A DNA stretch of 64,000 bases from Natrinema sp. DC36 (GTDB taxonomy: Archaea > Halobacteriota > Halobacteria > Halobacteriales > Natrialbaceae), in the NCBI RefSeq assembly GCF_020405225.1, contig NZ_CP084472.1, forward strand, positions 3,968,001 to 4,032,000, written 5' to 3'. Below the pieces are notes generated by a model. It was given only the letters and a program-made list of their open reading frames with translations, was not told the DNA's origin and searched no databases. This document shows, piece after piece, positions 43,935 to 51,546 of this stretch (its first letter is position 1; the number at the start of each line of letters is the position of its first letter). The position numbers and the translations under genes are program-made.

Positions 43935-44792
43935 ATGCTACAGCAACCAGATCTGAGCGGCCAGGCCGCGTTTATCACGGGAACGACGCGGGGCATCGGG
44001 AAACAACTCGCACTCGCGCTCGCCGAACGGGGCTGTGACATCGTCTCGACGGGAAAGACCGTCGACGATTCGGACTCCGACCTCGAGGGGACGATTCACA
44101 GGACGGCCGAGGAGTGCGCCGAGAAGGGCGTCGACACGCACGCGATTCAGTTGAACGTCCGCGACGAGGACGCGGTCGAGGCGGCAATCGACGAAGCGAT
44201 CGACGAGATGGGCGAGATCAACATCGTTATCAACAACGCCTCGGCCATCCAGATCGGCAACGTCGACGGGATCCCGGCCGACCGTTACGACCTCCTGAAC
44301 GAGGTCAACGTACGCGGCACGTATCTCGTCTCGCGGGGCTTCCTCGATCACCTCCGCGGCGTCGAGGACGACGCCTGGATCCTGACGAACGCGCCGCCGG
44401 TCGAGATCGATCGCGCGCCGGGAGCGGCGGCCTACTCCTGGTCGAAGATGGGGATGTCCTTCGTCACGCTGTCGCTGGCGCAGGAACTGGCGGACGACGA
44501 CGTCGGTTGTAACACCTTCTGGCCGGTAACTGCGATCGATACGCGCGCGACCCGCTACTTCGAGATGGGGACCGAAGACGACTGGCGCACCCCAGAAATC
44601 GTCTCGGACACCGTTCTGGAGATCCTCAATCGCGACCCGGGCGAGTTCACCGGAAATCACGTCTACGACGAGGAGTTCCTCCGCGAGGCCGGCGTCGAAG
44701 ACTTCTCGGAGTACAATCTCACCGAGGGAGATCCCGAACCGACCTCGGCACAGCTCTTCGATCCGAGCTACTCCCGTTCGATTGAGACGTAA
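43935..44792 (+). CDS. Short-chain dehydrogenase/reductase, HSDL2-like
   Basis: 285 residues. The cofactor loop is TGTTRGIG at 15-22, NNAS at about 100-103, and the catalytic Tyr/Lys Y167 and K171 in YSWSK. In place of the catalytic Ser the sequence has Ala (TNAPP, A153), which may lower or change activity. HSDL2-like enzymes are thought to act on fatty-acyl or hydroxysteroid-type substrates; the substrate here is unknown. ATG at 43935 follows an AT-rich region with a TATA-like TTATTAGAG near 43902. Confidence 0.88.
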   Translation: MLQQPDLSGQAAFITGTTRGIGKQLALALAERGCDIVSTGKTVDDSDSDLEGTIHRTAEECAEKGVDTHAIQLNVRDEDAVEAAIDEAIDEMGEINIVINNASAIQIGNVDGIPADRYDLLNEVNVRGTYLVSRGFLDHLRGVEDDAWILTNAPPVEIDRAPGAAAYSWSKMGMSFVTLSLAQELADDDVGCNTFWPVTAIDTRATRYFEMGTEDDWRTPEIVSDTVLEILNRDPGEFTGNHVYDEEFLREAGVEDFSEYNLTEGDPEPTSAQLFDPSYSRSIET

Positions 44793-44874
44793 GGATACCT
44801 CATCATCTCGTCCACGCTACCCGTCGCTCGACCGAACGACAAAGTAAAAGGGAACCCACGGCGACGTATCGAGT

Positions 44875-45264
44875 ATGTTTGGAGGAGGTGGCGGCGGACT
44901 CAACCCGCGCAAGATGGAACAGATGATGGAGCAGATGGGGATCGACGTCGAGGACATCGACGCCGAAGAGGTCATCATCCGCACCGACGAGTACGACCTC
45001 GTCTTCGACGACGCCGAGGTCACCAAGATGGACGCCCGCGGCCAGGAGACCTACCAGGTCATCGGCTCGCCCGAGGAGGTCGAGGCCGGATCCGCCGGCG
45101 GTAGCACCGGGAGCGCCGATACCGGAAGCGACGCCGAACCGTCGATTCCCGACGAGGACGTCGAACTCGTCGCCACGCAAGCCGGCGTGGGCGAGGACGA
45201 GGCCCTCGAGGCCCTCGAGGACAACGATGGTGACCTCGCCGCGGCGGTCGCCTCCCTCGAGTGA
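44875..45264 (+). CDS. nac: Nascent polypeptide-associated complex protein (NAC-alpha)
   Basis: 129 residues. The glycine-rich start [22 protein letters not shown], a NAC barrel ([22 protein letters not shown] ... TYQVIGSP) and a C-terminal UBA domain ([34 protein letters not shown]) match archaeal homodimeric NAC. It binds emerging chains at the ribosome exit. A Ser/Gly linker of about 20 residues is longer than usual. Its stop overlaps the next gene (GTGA). Confidence 0.95.
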   Translation: MFGGGGGGLNPRKMEQMMEQMGIDVEDIDAEEVIIRTDEYDLVFDDAEVTKMDARGQETYQVIGSPEEVEAGSAGGSTGSADTGSDAEPSIPDEDVELVATQAGVGEDEALEALEDNDGDLAAAVASLE

Positions 45265-46085
45265 CTCGAGTGAGCGGCGACGAGAACGCGGACGGCGGGG
45301 CGGAGACCGAGGCCGACACCGAGACCGACGCGGAGGCCGAGGGCGGCGACGACCGCGTCCCGGTGTTGCTCGTCCGCGGCGACCGCGAATACCTCGTGAA
45401 ACCCGGTGGAGAGCAGGGGACCGACCTCGGCGTGCTCGAGGTCCCCGAGGACGTGCAGTCGGGCGACACCATCGAGACGCATCTGGGCGACGAGTTTCAC
45501 GTCCGCCGACTGCGGGGCCCGGATCTCTTTCACCAGTTCGAGCGGACGGGCGCGCCGATGGTCCCCCGCGATATCGGCCTCGTGATGGGCGAAACGGGGA
45601 TCGCTCGCGGTGATCGGATCCTCGACGCCGGGACCGGAACCGGCGTCCTGGCAGCGATGATGGCCCGCGCCGGCGCGTCAGTTGTGACCTACGAGCGCGA
45701 CGCCGAGTTCGCGGAGGTTGCCCGCGAGAACATGGCGCTGGGCGGCGTCGAGGATGCCGTCGACGTTCGAACGGGTGACGTGCTCGAGCACCTCGACGAC
45801 CTCGAGCCGTCGTCGTTCGACGTGTGCACGCTCGATACGGGCGACGCGCCCGCGATGGTCGAGCACGCGCCGGAGCTGCTCGTCGACGGCGGGTTCCTCG
45901 CGGTCTACAGCCCGTTCATCGAGTCGACTCGAGCGGTCTCCGAGACCGCTCGAGAGGTCGGCCTCTCGGACGTCACCACTCGAGAGACGATCCAGCGGGA
46001 GATGCAGTTCGACGAACGGGGTTCGCGGCCGTCGACCGCCCCCGTGGGCCACACGGGATATCTGACGATCGCGCGCAACGAATAG
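45261..46085 (+). CDS. trmI: tRNA (adenine-N1)-methyltransferase, TrmI-like
   Basis: 274 residues. After an acidic N-terminal stretch of about 30 residues, the small N-terminal domain of TrmI ([17 protein letters not shown]) precedes a SAM domain: [35 protein letters not shown], then [22 protein letters not shown]. It methylates A57/A58 of archaeal tRNA. GTG at 45261 overlaps the NAC stop; GTG at 45270 is an alternative. The NAC-TrmI pairing is common in haloarchaea. Confidence 0.9.
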   Translation: MTRVSGDENADGGAETEADTETDAEAEGGDDRVPVLLVRGDREYLVKPGGEQGTDLGVLEVPEDVQSGDTIETHLGDEFHVRRLRGPDLFHQFERTGAPMVPRDIGLVMGETGIARGDRILDAGTGTGVLAAMMARAGASVVTYERDAEFAEVARENMALGGVEDAVDVRTGDVLEHLDDLEPSSFDVCTLDTGDAPAMVEHAPELLVDGGFLAVYSPFIESTRAVSETAREVGLSDVTTRETIQREMQFDERGSRPSTAPVGHTGYLTIARNE

Positions 46086-46155
46086 CGAGTCGGAGACTTT
46101 TCTGCTCGAGTTGCAGTAGATTCAGAGACCGGTTCAGCAGTACCTCGAGTGAGCG

Positions 46156-46400
46156 GTGGCCGAGAGCGGGCTCCGAGCACCGCGAGGAGCCCGCGATCCG
46201 GGGGAGGGCAGGCCGTTACCCAGCCATTGACCGCGAGCGAACCCGAAGGGTGAGCGAGCGGGCCGACGACCGACCCAACGGGGAGGGAGGAGTGCTTTTC
46301 ATCGAAGCTAAGCGGGATCGAAGATCCCGCGAGGTCCGAGAGAGCTTCGCTCTCTCGAGATTTTGCCGAGGGCCAGCTTTGCTGGCCCGCAGCGCAAAAG
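46156..46400 (+). repeat. Modular intergenic repeat, copy B (full)
   Basis: Order of modules: hairpin with an 11-nt loop (46167-46193); GA-type subunit CCGCGAGCGA-N11-GAGCGAGCGG (46231-46261); core with GGGGAGGGAGGAGTGCTTTT (46280-46299); hairpins GCGGGATC-GAA-GATCCCGC and CGAGAGAGC-TTC-GCTCTCTCG; then TTTTGC / GCAAAA enclosing GGGCCAGC-TTT-GCTGGCCC. The block 46252-46373 is identical over 122 bp to 52954-53075. It lies between trmI and the TFS gene, which converge. Confidence 0.92.
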
Positions 46401-46404
46401 TTCG

Positions 46405-46713
46405 TTAGTTATCATCCTCGCGCCACTTGTGCTCACACTCGGTACAGATAAAGAAGCGCGTCTCGGACTCGTCGGCCGATCGGATCTGTTGCATGTACCA
46501 GAGGGCGCGGTCGTTATTACACTCGGGACAGATGGCGTTCGTCTCGGGCAGGGAGGTCTCGCCGGAGGACTCGATGACTTCGCTCGCTTCCTGATCGTCG
46601 GTGACGGTGTACTCGGAGGCATCGCCTTTCGGCTTCGTAAAGCCACAGCTGTCGCACGCCCAGAGCCCGTCGTCGGCTTTCATCATCGAACCGCAGTCGT
46701 CGCAGAATTCCAT
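46405..46713 (-). CDS. tfs: Transcription factor S (TFS, RpoM-like)
   Basis: 102 residues. The N-terminal zinc ribbon (CDDC ... CDSC) and a C-terminal TFIIS-type ribbon (CPEC ... CTEC) include RSADESETRFF, which holds the acidic DE pair that stimulates RNA cleavage in backtracked RNA polymerase. Length is standard. Start MEFCDDCGSMMKADDG at 46713. Its stop is 4 nt from the end of the modular repeat, so its mRNA would run into the repeat. Confidence 0.96.
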   Translation of the reverse strand: MEFCDDCGSMMKADDGLWACDSCGFTKPKGDASEYTVTDDQEASEVIESSGETSLPETNAICPECNNDRALWYMQQIRSADESETRFFICTECEHKWREDDN

Positions 46714-46800
46714 CGTTGTCCGGGCTACGGAGGTGGAGCGACTTAAGGGGCCTGTTTCAGCCCGTTGACCGGTCTCGGCTCCGATACCGGCGCGAGGCGC

Positions 46801-47055
46801 TTACCCCTCGCCCTCCGACTGGTACGGCTCGCCGACGGCCTCGCGCGGGAGGACGTTGTTGAGCTCCGACTCGAGGTCGTCCATCGATTCGAAGCGATCG
46901 CTGTCACTTCGTTCGATGAGCGCCCCCAGATTTCGCTCGCCGTCCGCGAGGAGGAGGGTGACATCCTCGAGTTCGGCGGCGGCTCGGTCGTTCGTGACGG
47001 GGTATTCCAGGTCCTCGAGGACGGATTCGATGCGGCTGAGTTTGACGTCGGACAT
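46801..47055 (-). CDS. Haloarchaeal conserved protein (DUF5789-like)
   Basis: 84 residues. The pattern VKLSRIESVLEDLEYPVTNDRAAAELEDVTLLLADGERNLG ... ELNNVLPREAVGEPYQSEGEG is strongly conserved among haloarchaea in a small family that I recall as DUF5789. The length, the regular acidic composition and ATG at 47055 support it. The C-terminal LPREAVGEPYQ motif is its most typical feature. Function unknown. It is divergent from the MFS gene. Confidence 0.88.
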   Translation of the reverse strand: MSDVKLSRIESVLEDLEYPVTNDRAAAELEDVTLLLADGERNLGALIERSDSDRFESMDDLESELNNVLPREAVGEPYQSEGEG

Positions 47056-47135
47056 GGCTGGACGAACGCGGGCCGGCGGCTTGTAGTTCTGCCGTGCTCG
47101 CGCGTACTGTCGCGGATACTAACATTTCGATTCGA

Positions 47136-47143
47136 AACTATAA
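47136..47143 (+). promoter_or_regulatory. TATA-like box for the MFS gene
   Basis: ACTATAAT lies about 30 nt before ATG 47171 and follows CGATTCGAA, the spacing expected for a transcript with almost no leader. Confidence 0.5.
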
Positions 47144-47170
47144 TCGGGTCCGATCACGCAGATACGGTCG

Positions 47171-48460
47171 ATGCGGAGAGTCGTCGAGCGGGTTATCGCA
47201 CCGTTTGCCGTTGACCGACGGGTACTGGCGCTTGCGGGTGCCCGAATGGCGGACGGAATCGGCAACTCGTTTCTGATCATCGTCATTCCGCTGTACGTGA
47301 CCAGCGGTATCGTGAGCGGGACGGCGTTCGGCCTCGGGGAGTCGATGATCACCGGGGTCATCCTCTCGATCTTCGGCTTCCTCAACAGCAGCTTTCAGCC
47401 GTTTACCGGTCGGTTGTCGGACCGGCTCGGGCGGCGCAAGCCGTTCATTCTGGTCGGACTCGCCGGTCTGGCGGTCACGAACATCGCCTACGTCGCCGCG
47501 GAGACGTACGTCTCGTTGCTGGTCATCCGCGGGCTACAGGGCGTCAGCGTCGCCTTCATCATTCCGTCGTCGGTCGCGCTCGTGAACGAACTCGCGACGG
47601 CCGGCGACCGCGGGGGGAACATGGGCGTCTACAACACCTTTCGACTGGTCGGATTCGGTGCGGGGCCGGCGGTGGCCGGTGCGGTCGTCAGTCGCGGCCC
47701 GTACGCGCTCCCCGGCGGGATGACGGTCGACGGGTTCGCCGCCGCCTTCTACATCGCCACGATCACGGCCGCGATCAGTTACGTGCTGGTGACGGTGCTC
47801 GTCTCCGATCCGGAGTCGACGGTCGCGAACGCCGGTGCGGATCTCTCGATTCCGATCCTCGATCGGTCGGGACCTAACCTGCTCGATCCGATCTTCACGC
47901 TCGGCGTCGCATCGCTGTTCATGGCGACCGCGATCGCGCTGTTTGCGACCATTCAGCCCCAGGTCAACGCGCGCCTCGAGCAGGGGTCGACCTGGTTCGG
48001 CCTCCAGTTTGCGGCGTTCATCATCGCCCAGGTCGCGCTGCAGACGCCGATCGGACGGGCCTGCGACCGGTACGGTCGTCGCCCGTTCATCGTCGTCGGA
48101 ATGGTCCTGTTGATCCCGACGACGCTCGTCCAGGGGTTCGTTCTGTCTTCGGCTGTCATGTTCGTCGCCCGGTTGTTCCAGGGGATCGCGGCCGCGATGG
48201 TGTTCGCCCCGTCGCTGGCGCTGGTGGGCGATCTCGCCGGCGAGGGCGAGTCCGGGTCGAAGCTGTCGGTGCTCACGATGGCCTTCGGCTACGGAATCGC
48301 CCTCGGGCCGCTGTCCTCGGGTGCACTGGTGGGCTTTGGCTTCAAAGTCCCCTTCGTCTTCGGAACGGTCCTCGCCGTTTTCGGGGCGATTCTGGTCTAT
48401 ACGCAGGTCGAGGAGACGCTCGAGTCGACGGCCTCGGTGCCGGTCGTCGGGAGCGATTGA
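47171..48460 (+). CDS. Major facilitator superfamily transporter
   Basis: 429 residues with about 12 membrane segments. The loop 2-3 signature GRLSDRLGRRKPFILVG is present and repeated in the second half as GRACDRYGRRPFIVVG. The sequence resembles drug or sugar efflux MFS proteins. The substrate is not predictable. ATG at 47171 gives a short basic N terminus (MRRVVERVIAPFAVDRR). The C-terminal segment ends VVGSD. Confidence 0.88.
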   Translation: MRRVVERVIAPFAVDRRVLALAGARMADGIGNSFLIIVIPLYVTSGIVSGTAFGLGESMITGVILSIFGFLNSSFQPFTGRLSDRLGRRKPFILVGLAGLAVTNIAYVAAETYVSLLVIRGLQGVSVAFIIPSSVALVNELATAGDRGGNMGVYNTFRLVGFGAGPAVAGAVVSRGPYALPGGMTVDGFAAAFYIATITAAISYVLVTVLVSDPESTVANAGADLSIPILDRSGPNLLDPIFTLGVASLFMATAIALFATIQPQVNARLEQGSTWFGLQFAAFIIAQVALQTPIGRACDRYGRRPFIVVGMVLLIPTTLVQGFVLSSAVMFVARLFQGIAAAMVFAPSLALVGDLAGEGESGSKLSVLTMAFGYGIALGPLSSGALVGFGFKVPFVFGTVLAVFGAILVYTQVEETLESTASVPVVGSD

Positions 48461-48718
48461 GTGGAAGTACCGGTGCCAACCGGGCGTTTCGTGATTCTCG
48501 ACTCGGTCGCGTCTCTCGCTCCCGTATTCCGAATCGATGACCGTCTCCGAGACTCCCTCTGCGTCCGTGAGCGCTCGAGCCGATGCGCTCGTCTCGCGTT
48601 TCTCCGGCCGTTCGATCCCGGACCGGGACCGAACGCGGCGTTCGGGTCGGTCGGCGTGACGGATCACGGAACTGGCGGGACGCAACGCAAAAGTACCGGT
48701 TACCCATACGGTTCGACG
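48461..48718. other. Intergenic region, about 260 bp, no gene
   Basis: It lies between the MFS stop and the DUF5797-like gene. The only signal is a likely promoter near 48705 (GGTTACCCATACGG). The GACCGGGACCGAACGCGGCGTTCGGGTCGGTCGG near 48623-48656 contains a short inverted repeat CCGAACG-CGG-CGTTCGG, another 7-bp stem with a 3-nt loop. Confidence 0.45.
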
Positions 48719-49219
48719 ATGACGCTCTCGGAGGAGGCCAAGGATCGGTTGGCGGACGTGGTGGAGCTACAGCCGACGAAGAATTCCGAACTGCAGGAGC
48801 GCTGGGAGATGGACAGCGGCAGCGAGGTCCACCAGTTCCTCGAGAACGAACTCGGCGACTACTACTTTCGGGACGACAACAGCCTGATCCGGGCGACCGC
48901 GGAAGCGGCCGAGCTGGTCGACGTCGAGCCGGGGATCGAGAGCGATCCCGACGACGGAGCCCCGTCCAAAATCCGCGTTCCCGAACTGCAAGCGCGGATC
49001 GTCGCCGTCCTCGCCGGGCCCGAGGAAGAGTCAGAGAGCGTCGTCTCGGTGCTGCACAAGCTCCGAGACGAGTACGCCGTCGATGCCGAGGCCGAGGACG
49101 TCCGTTCGGGTCTCCAGAGCCTGCGTCGCAAGGGCGTCGTCGAGGTCGAGTACCGGACCGTGCCGACGTTCCGGCTGGCGGTCGAGCGCGACGACCTCGA
49201 GGTCGCCGTCTCCGACTGA
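48719..49219 (+). CDS. Haloarchaeal conserved protein, winged-helix-like (DUF5797-like)
   Basis: 166 residues. The start MTLSEEAKDRLADVVELQPTKNSELQERW with SGSEVHQFLENEL and YYFRDDNSLIRAT matches a haloarchaeal family that I recall as DUF5797. The C-terminal half (SVLHKLRDEYAVDAEAEDVRSGLQSLRRKGVVEVEYRTVPTFRL) looks like a winged helix. It may be a transcription factor; that is inferred from fold-like appearance. Start at 48719 fits and converges with the next gene. Confidence 0.82.
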   Translation: MTLSEEAKDRLADVVELQPTKNSELQERWEMDSGSEVHQFLENELGDYYFRDDNSLIRATAEAAELVDVEPGIESDPDDGAPSKIRVPELQARIVAVLAGPEEESESVVSVLHKLRDEYAVDAEAEDVRSGLQSLRRKGVVEVEYRTVPTFRLAVERDDLEVAVSD

Positions 49220-49254
49220 CATCCCGCTTTCGAGCCGCCGACCGGTGCGACGGG

Positions 49255-50304
49255 CTACAGTCCCGGCCGCCGTCGCCGGCGCCGCTCCTCGAGGAACTGC
49301 TGCGATCGTTTTCCGGGGCCGCCCTCGATCGGCCAGCCGCGGGTGCGCCAGACGGGCGGCTCGGGTTCGAAGTCCCGACAGGAGCCGGCGCACTCGGCTG
49401 CCGTCTGGCACCGGTCCTTGGCGGCGCAGTACGGCAGCGCCTGGTGAGCGTCTCGAGCGCGTAGCTGAAAGTGTCGGCAGTCGGGACGCATCGTGTCGAC
49501 GAACGAGCGCCAGCCGCGTTCGTAGGCGCGTTCGGCGATCGCGAGCCGTTTGTCGGCCTTCCAGTCGGGATCGACGGACTCGAACCGGGCGGCTGACCCG
49601 TCCCGTTTCCCGCCGTCGGGTCGCTCGAGGATCCGCGTTCCCGGCTCGTCGACGGCAAGCGAGCGGGGATGCCACGCGACCTCGGCAGTGAGGTCGTCGG
49701 GTGCGAGCGCGAGGATGCCCGCCTCGATCGGCAGATCCTCGAAGAGAACCGGTTCGACGCGCTCGCCGGTTTCTCGGGTCGCGACCCAGACCTCGTCGGC
49801 GAGTCCCATCGCGACGTCGTACTCGAGTTGCGCGCCGAGCGCGCGGGCGGCGCTGGCGTCGAGGTCCGGCTTGTTCTCGATCGCGACGATTCGCTCGAGC
49901 CAGTCCGGATAGGTCCACTTGCGCCGAATCTCGATGCGATTTCCCGACTTGCGGGTCTCGAGGATGCCCCGATCGTCGGCTTGGTGGATCGCCTCGCGGA
50001 CGTAGCGCCACGGATAGCCGGGGTGGGGGAGCGCGTCGCGGTAGTAGGCCCATTCGGCGGGGGCATTGCGGACGAGATGAAGGAGGTCGCCATCGAGCCG
50101 GTCGGGACCGAAGTTCGCGCGGCGGCGGAGGGCATCGGGGTCGCACTCGAGGACGATGGTGTCCCAACGCCGGCGCTTGGTCCCGAGCTGGCGGGCGACG
50201 ACGAACGCGCGGTCGTCGCTGGCGGACTCGTCCGGGGGCCACTCGCGTTCGGCCCACCGGCAGCTCCGCAGCTCGAACCCGAACTCGGCGGTGTGTGGGT
50301 CCAC
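49255..50304 (-). CDS. DUF5787-like protein, possible PD-(D/E)XK nuclease with Cys cluster
   Basis: 349 residues. A central beta-strand carries IVAIENKPDL (E143-x-K145), followed by QLEYDVAMGLADEVWVAT, the layout of PD-(D/E)XK endonuclease cores. DTIVLECD (D48-E53) earlier could supply the first acidic residue. A winged-helix-like part lies between (about 85-130). The C-terminal region has five cysteines (276, 293, 299, 305, 309), reminiscent of the Fe-S clusters of Cas4/AddB-type nucleases. I recall the family as DUF5787. No nuclease assay or family link is known to me. The gene end is very basic (RRRRRR). Confidence 0.75.
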   Translation of the reverse strand: MDPHTAEFGFELRSCRWAEREWPPDESASDDRAFVVARQLGTKRRRWDTIVLECDPDALRRRANFGPDRLDGDLLHLVRNAPAEWAYYRDALPHPGYPWRYVREAIHQADDRGILETRKSGNRIEIRRKWTYPDWLERIVAIENKPDLDASAARALGAQLEYDVAMGLADEVWVATRETGERVEPVLFEDLPIEAGILALAPDDLTAEVAWHPRSLAVDEPGTRILERPDGGKRDGSAARFESVDPDWKADKRLAIAERAYERGWRSFVDTMRPDCRHFQLRARDAHQALPYCAAKDRCQTAAECAGSCRDFEPEPPVWRTRGWPIEGGPGKRSQQFLEERRRRRRPGL

Positions 50305-50493
50305 GCAGGCCCTTGGGAACGCGAGTGCAAAAACGCTGCTCGATCTGTCAGCGGCCGGTCAGTCGGCCAGCGACGGCAGCGGCGCTATCAGCCGAGTCTC
50401 CGACTGGGACGCGATGGCGCGCCGTCGAACTGTCACCTGTCGGTGGCGAGGTGATGTCCGACGGGATTCGACCCGACGATCGGCAGCTGTCGA
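50305..50493. other. Short intergenic spacer between DUF5787-like and Nudix genes
   Basis: 189 bp separates the start of the DUF5787-like gene from the Nudix stop. Nothing is recognisable apart from a probable promoter for the DUF5787-like gene near 50325. Confidence 0.4.
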
Positions 50494-50934
50494 CTACTCT
50501 TCGTCCTCCTCCTCCTTGCGTTCGTCGAGGAACTCGTGGGCGTCCTCGAGGATCTCTCGAGGGCCGTCCTGCGTGACGGTGTTGATCGCCTGGTCGTAAT
50601 CGCGCCACTGGAGGTCGCGATGCTCGTTCGATAGCTCCGCGCTGGCCTCGAACGACTTCGCGATGAAGAGGTGAACGGTCTTGTGGATCGTCTTGCCGTT
50701 CGCCTCGAAGACGTAGTCGTAGTCCTTGCGGAAGCCGTCGAGTAGTCTGAACTGTTCGATACCTGCCTCTTCCGTTACTTCGCGGATCGCCGTCTGCTGA
50801 AGTTCTTCATCTCCTTCGACACCGCCCTTGGGAAACTCCCAATCGCCTGGGCGGCTCTTGAGTAGAAGATACTCGCGCCGGCCCCGCGTATCGCGGAAGA
50901 GGATCGCGCCTGCGCTCGTAGCTTCGACTGCCAT
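50494..50934 (-). CDS. Nudix hydrolase, bis(5'-nucleosyl)-tetraphosphatase-like
   Basis: 146 residues. Nudix box GGVEGDEELQQTAIREVTEEAGIEQF gives REVTEEAG. The N-terminal SAGAILFRDTRGRREYLLLKSRPGDWEFPKGGVE and HKTVHLFIAKSF resemble Ap4A hydrolases of the MutT group. It probably clears diadenosine polyphosphates. The C-terminal end is a Glu-rich tail (ERKEEEDEE). ATG at 50934, with TTAACG and CTATTATCG AT-rich boxes about 15-35 nt upstream. Confidence 0.88.
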   Translation of the reverse strand: MAVEATSAGAILFRDTRGRREYLLLKSRPGDWEFPKGGVEGDEELQQTAIREVTEEAGIEQFRLLDGFRKDYDYVFEANGKTIHKTVHLFIAKSFEASAELSNEHRDLQWRDYDQAINTVTQDGPREILEDAHEFLDERKEEEDEE

Positions 50935-51120
50935 TAACTTCGATAATAGGTGAGACGTTAAGAGAATATCGGACTGTTCGTCCAGCGTACACTGATTCCG
51001 GACTCGATTTTCACGACGTCGTCGGACGACTGCCCGCAGTCGGTCACCGCCGGCGGGGCGACCGGTGCGTCTCAGCAAGTTTTTACGCGCCGACCGTGGA
51101 CGTATTCGACACCACTAGCC

Positions 51121-51456
51121 ATGACCTTCGTCACCCGTCTCACCCTCCAGAGCGGCGATCGAGCCGCGCTCGATAGTATCGTCGACGACATCAAAACCAA
51201 CGCGGAGCGAAAGGGAGCGGCGCTGAAAGGCCCCCACTCTCACCCCCCCGAGACGTTCTCGGTCCCCCAGCGCTGTCGGCTCCACGCAGACGACGACCGG
51301 GAGTTCTCCTCGTGGAAGTACACCGTCTTCACGCGCGAACTCGAGATCCACGGTCACGACAGCCTCGCGCGCAACATCGCCTCGCAGAGCTTCCCCGACT
51401 CGGTCCACATCGAGGCCGAGGTCGAGCAGATCCACGGCGCGGGTCGCGGGAACTGA
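51121..51456 (+). CDS. uS10/mL48-family ribosomal protein S10 paralogue
   Basis: 111 residues. It has the S10 alpha/beta fold: MTFVTRLTLQSGDRAALDSIVDDIKTNAERKGAALKGPHSHPPETFSVPQRCRLHADDDREFSSWKYTVFTRELEIHGHDSLARNI. It is close to ribosomal S10 but lies outside a ribosomal operon and is a haloarchaeal uS10/mL48-type paralogue. It may be a ribosomal or extraribosomal factor; its role is unknown. ATG at 51121 is preceded by a TTTTTACG box. Confidence 0.88.
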   Translation: MTFVTRLTLQSGDRAALDSIVDDIKTNAERKGAALKGPHSHPPETFSVPQRCRLHADDDREFSSWKYTVFTRELEIHGHDSLARNIASQSFPDSVHIEAEVEQIHGAGRGN

Positions 51457-51546
51457 GCGTCTCTCGGTCTCGCTACAGTTTCGAGTCACTTCTCTCGAGA
51501 TGCCACCGTCGACAGGGTTTTTTACCGTTCCCACAGAGGTGCGGAT

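Noticed and set aside
45824-46408. Plus-strand frames at 45824-46408 and 52688-53158 that share an identical stretch of about 37 residues
   Set aside because: The shared peptide is only translation of the 122-bp identical non-coding block. The upstream parts are shadows of trmI and the M20 gene in another frame.
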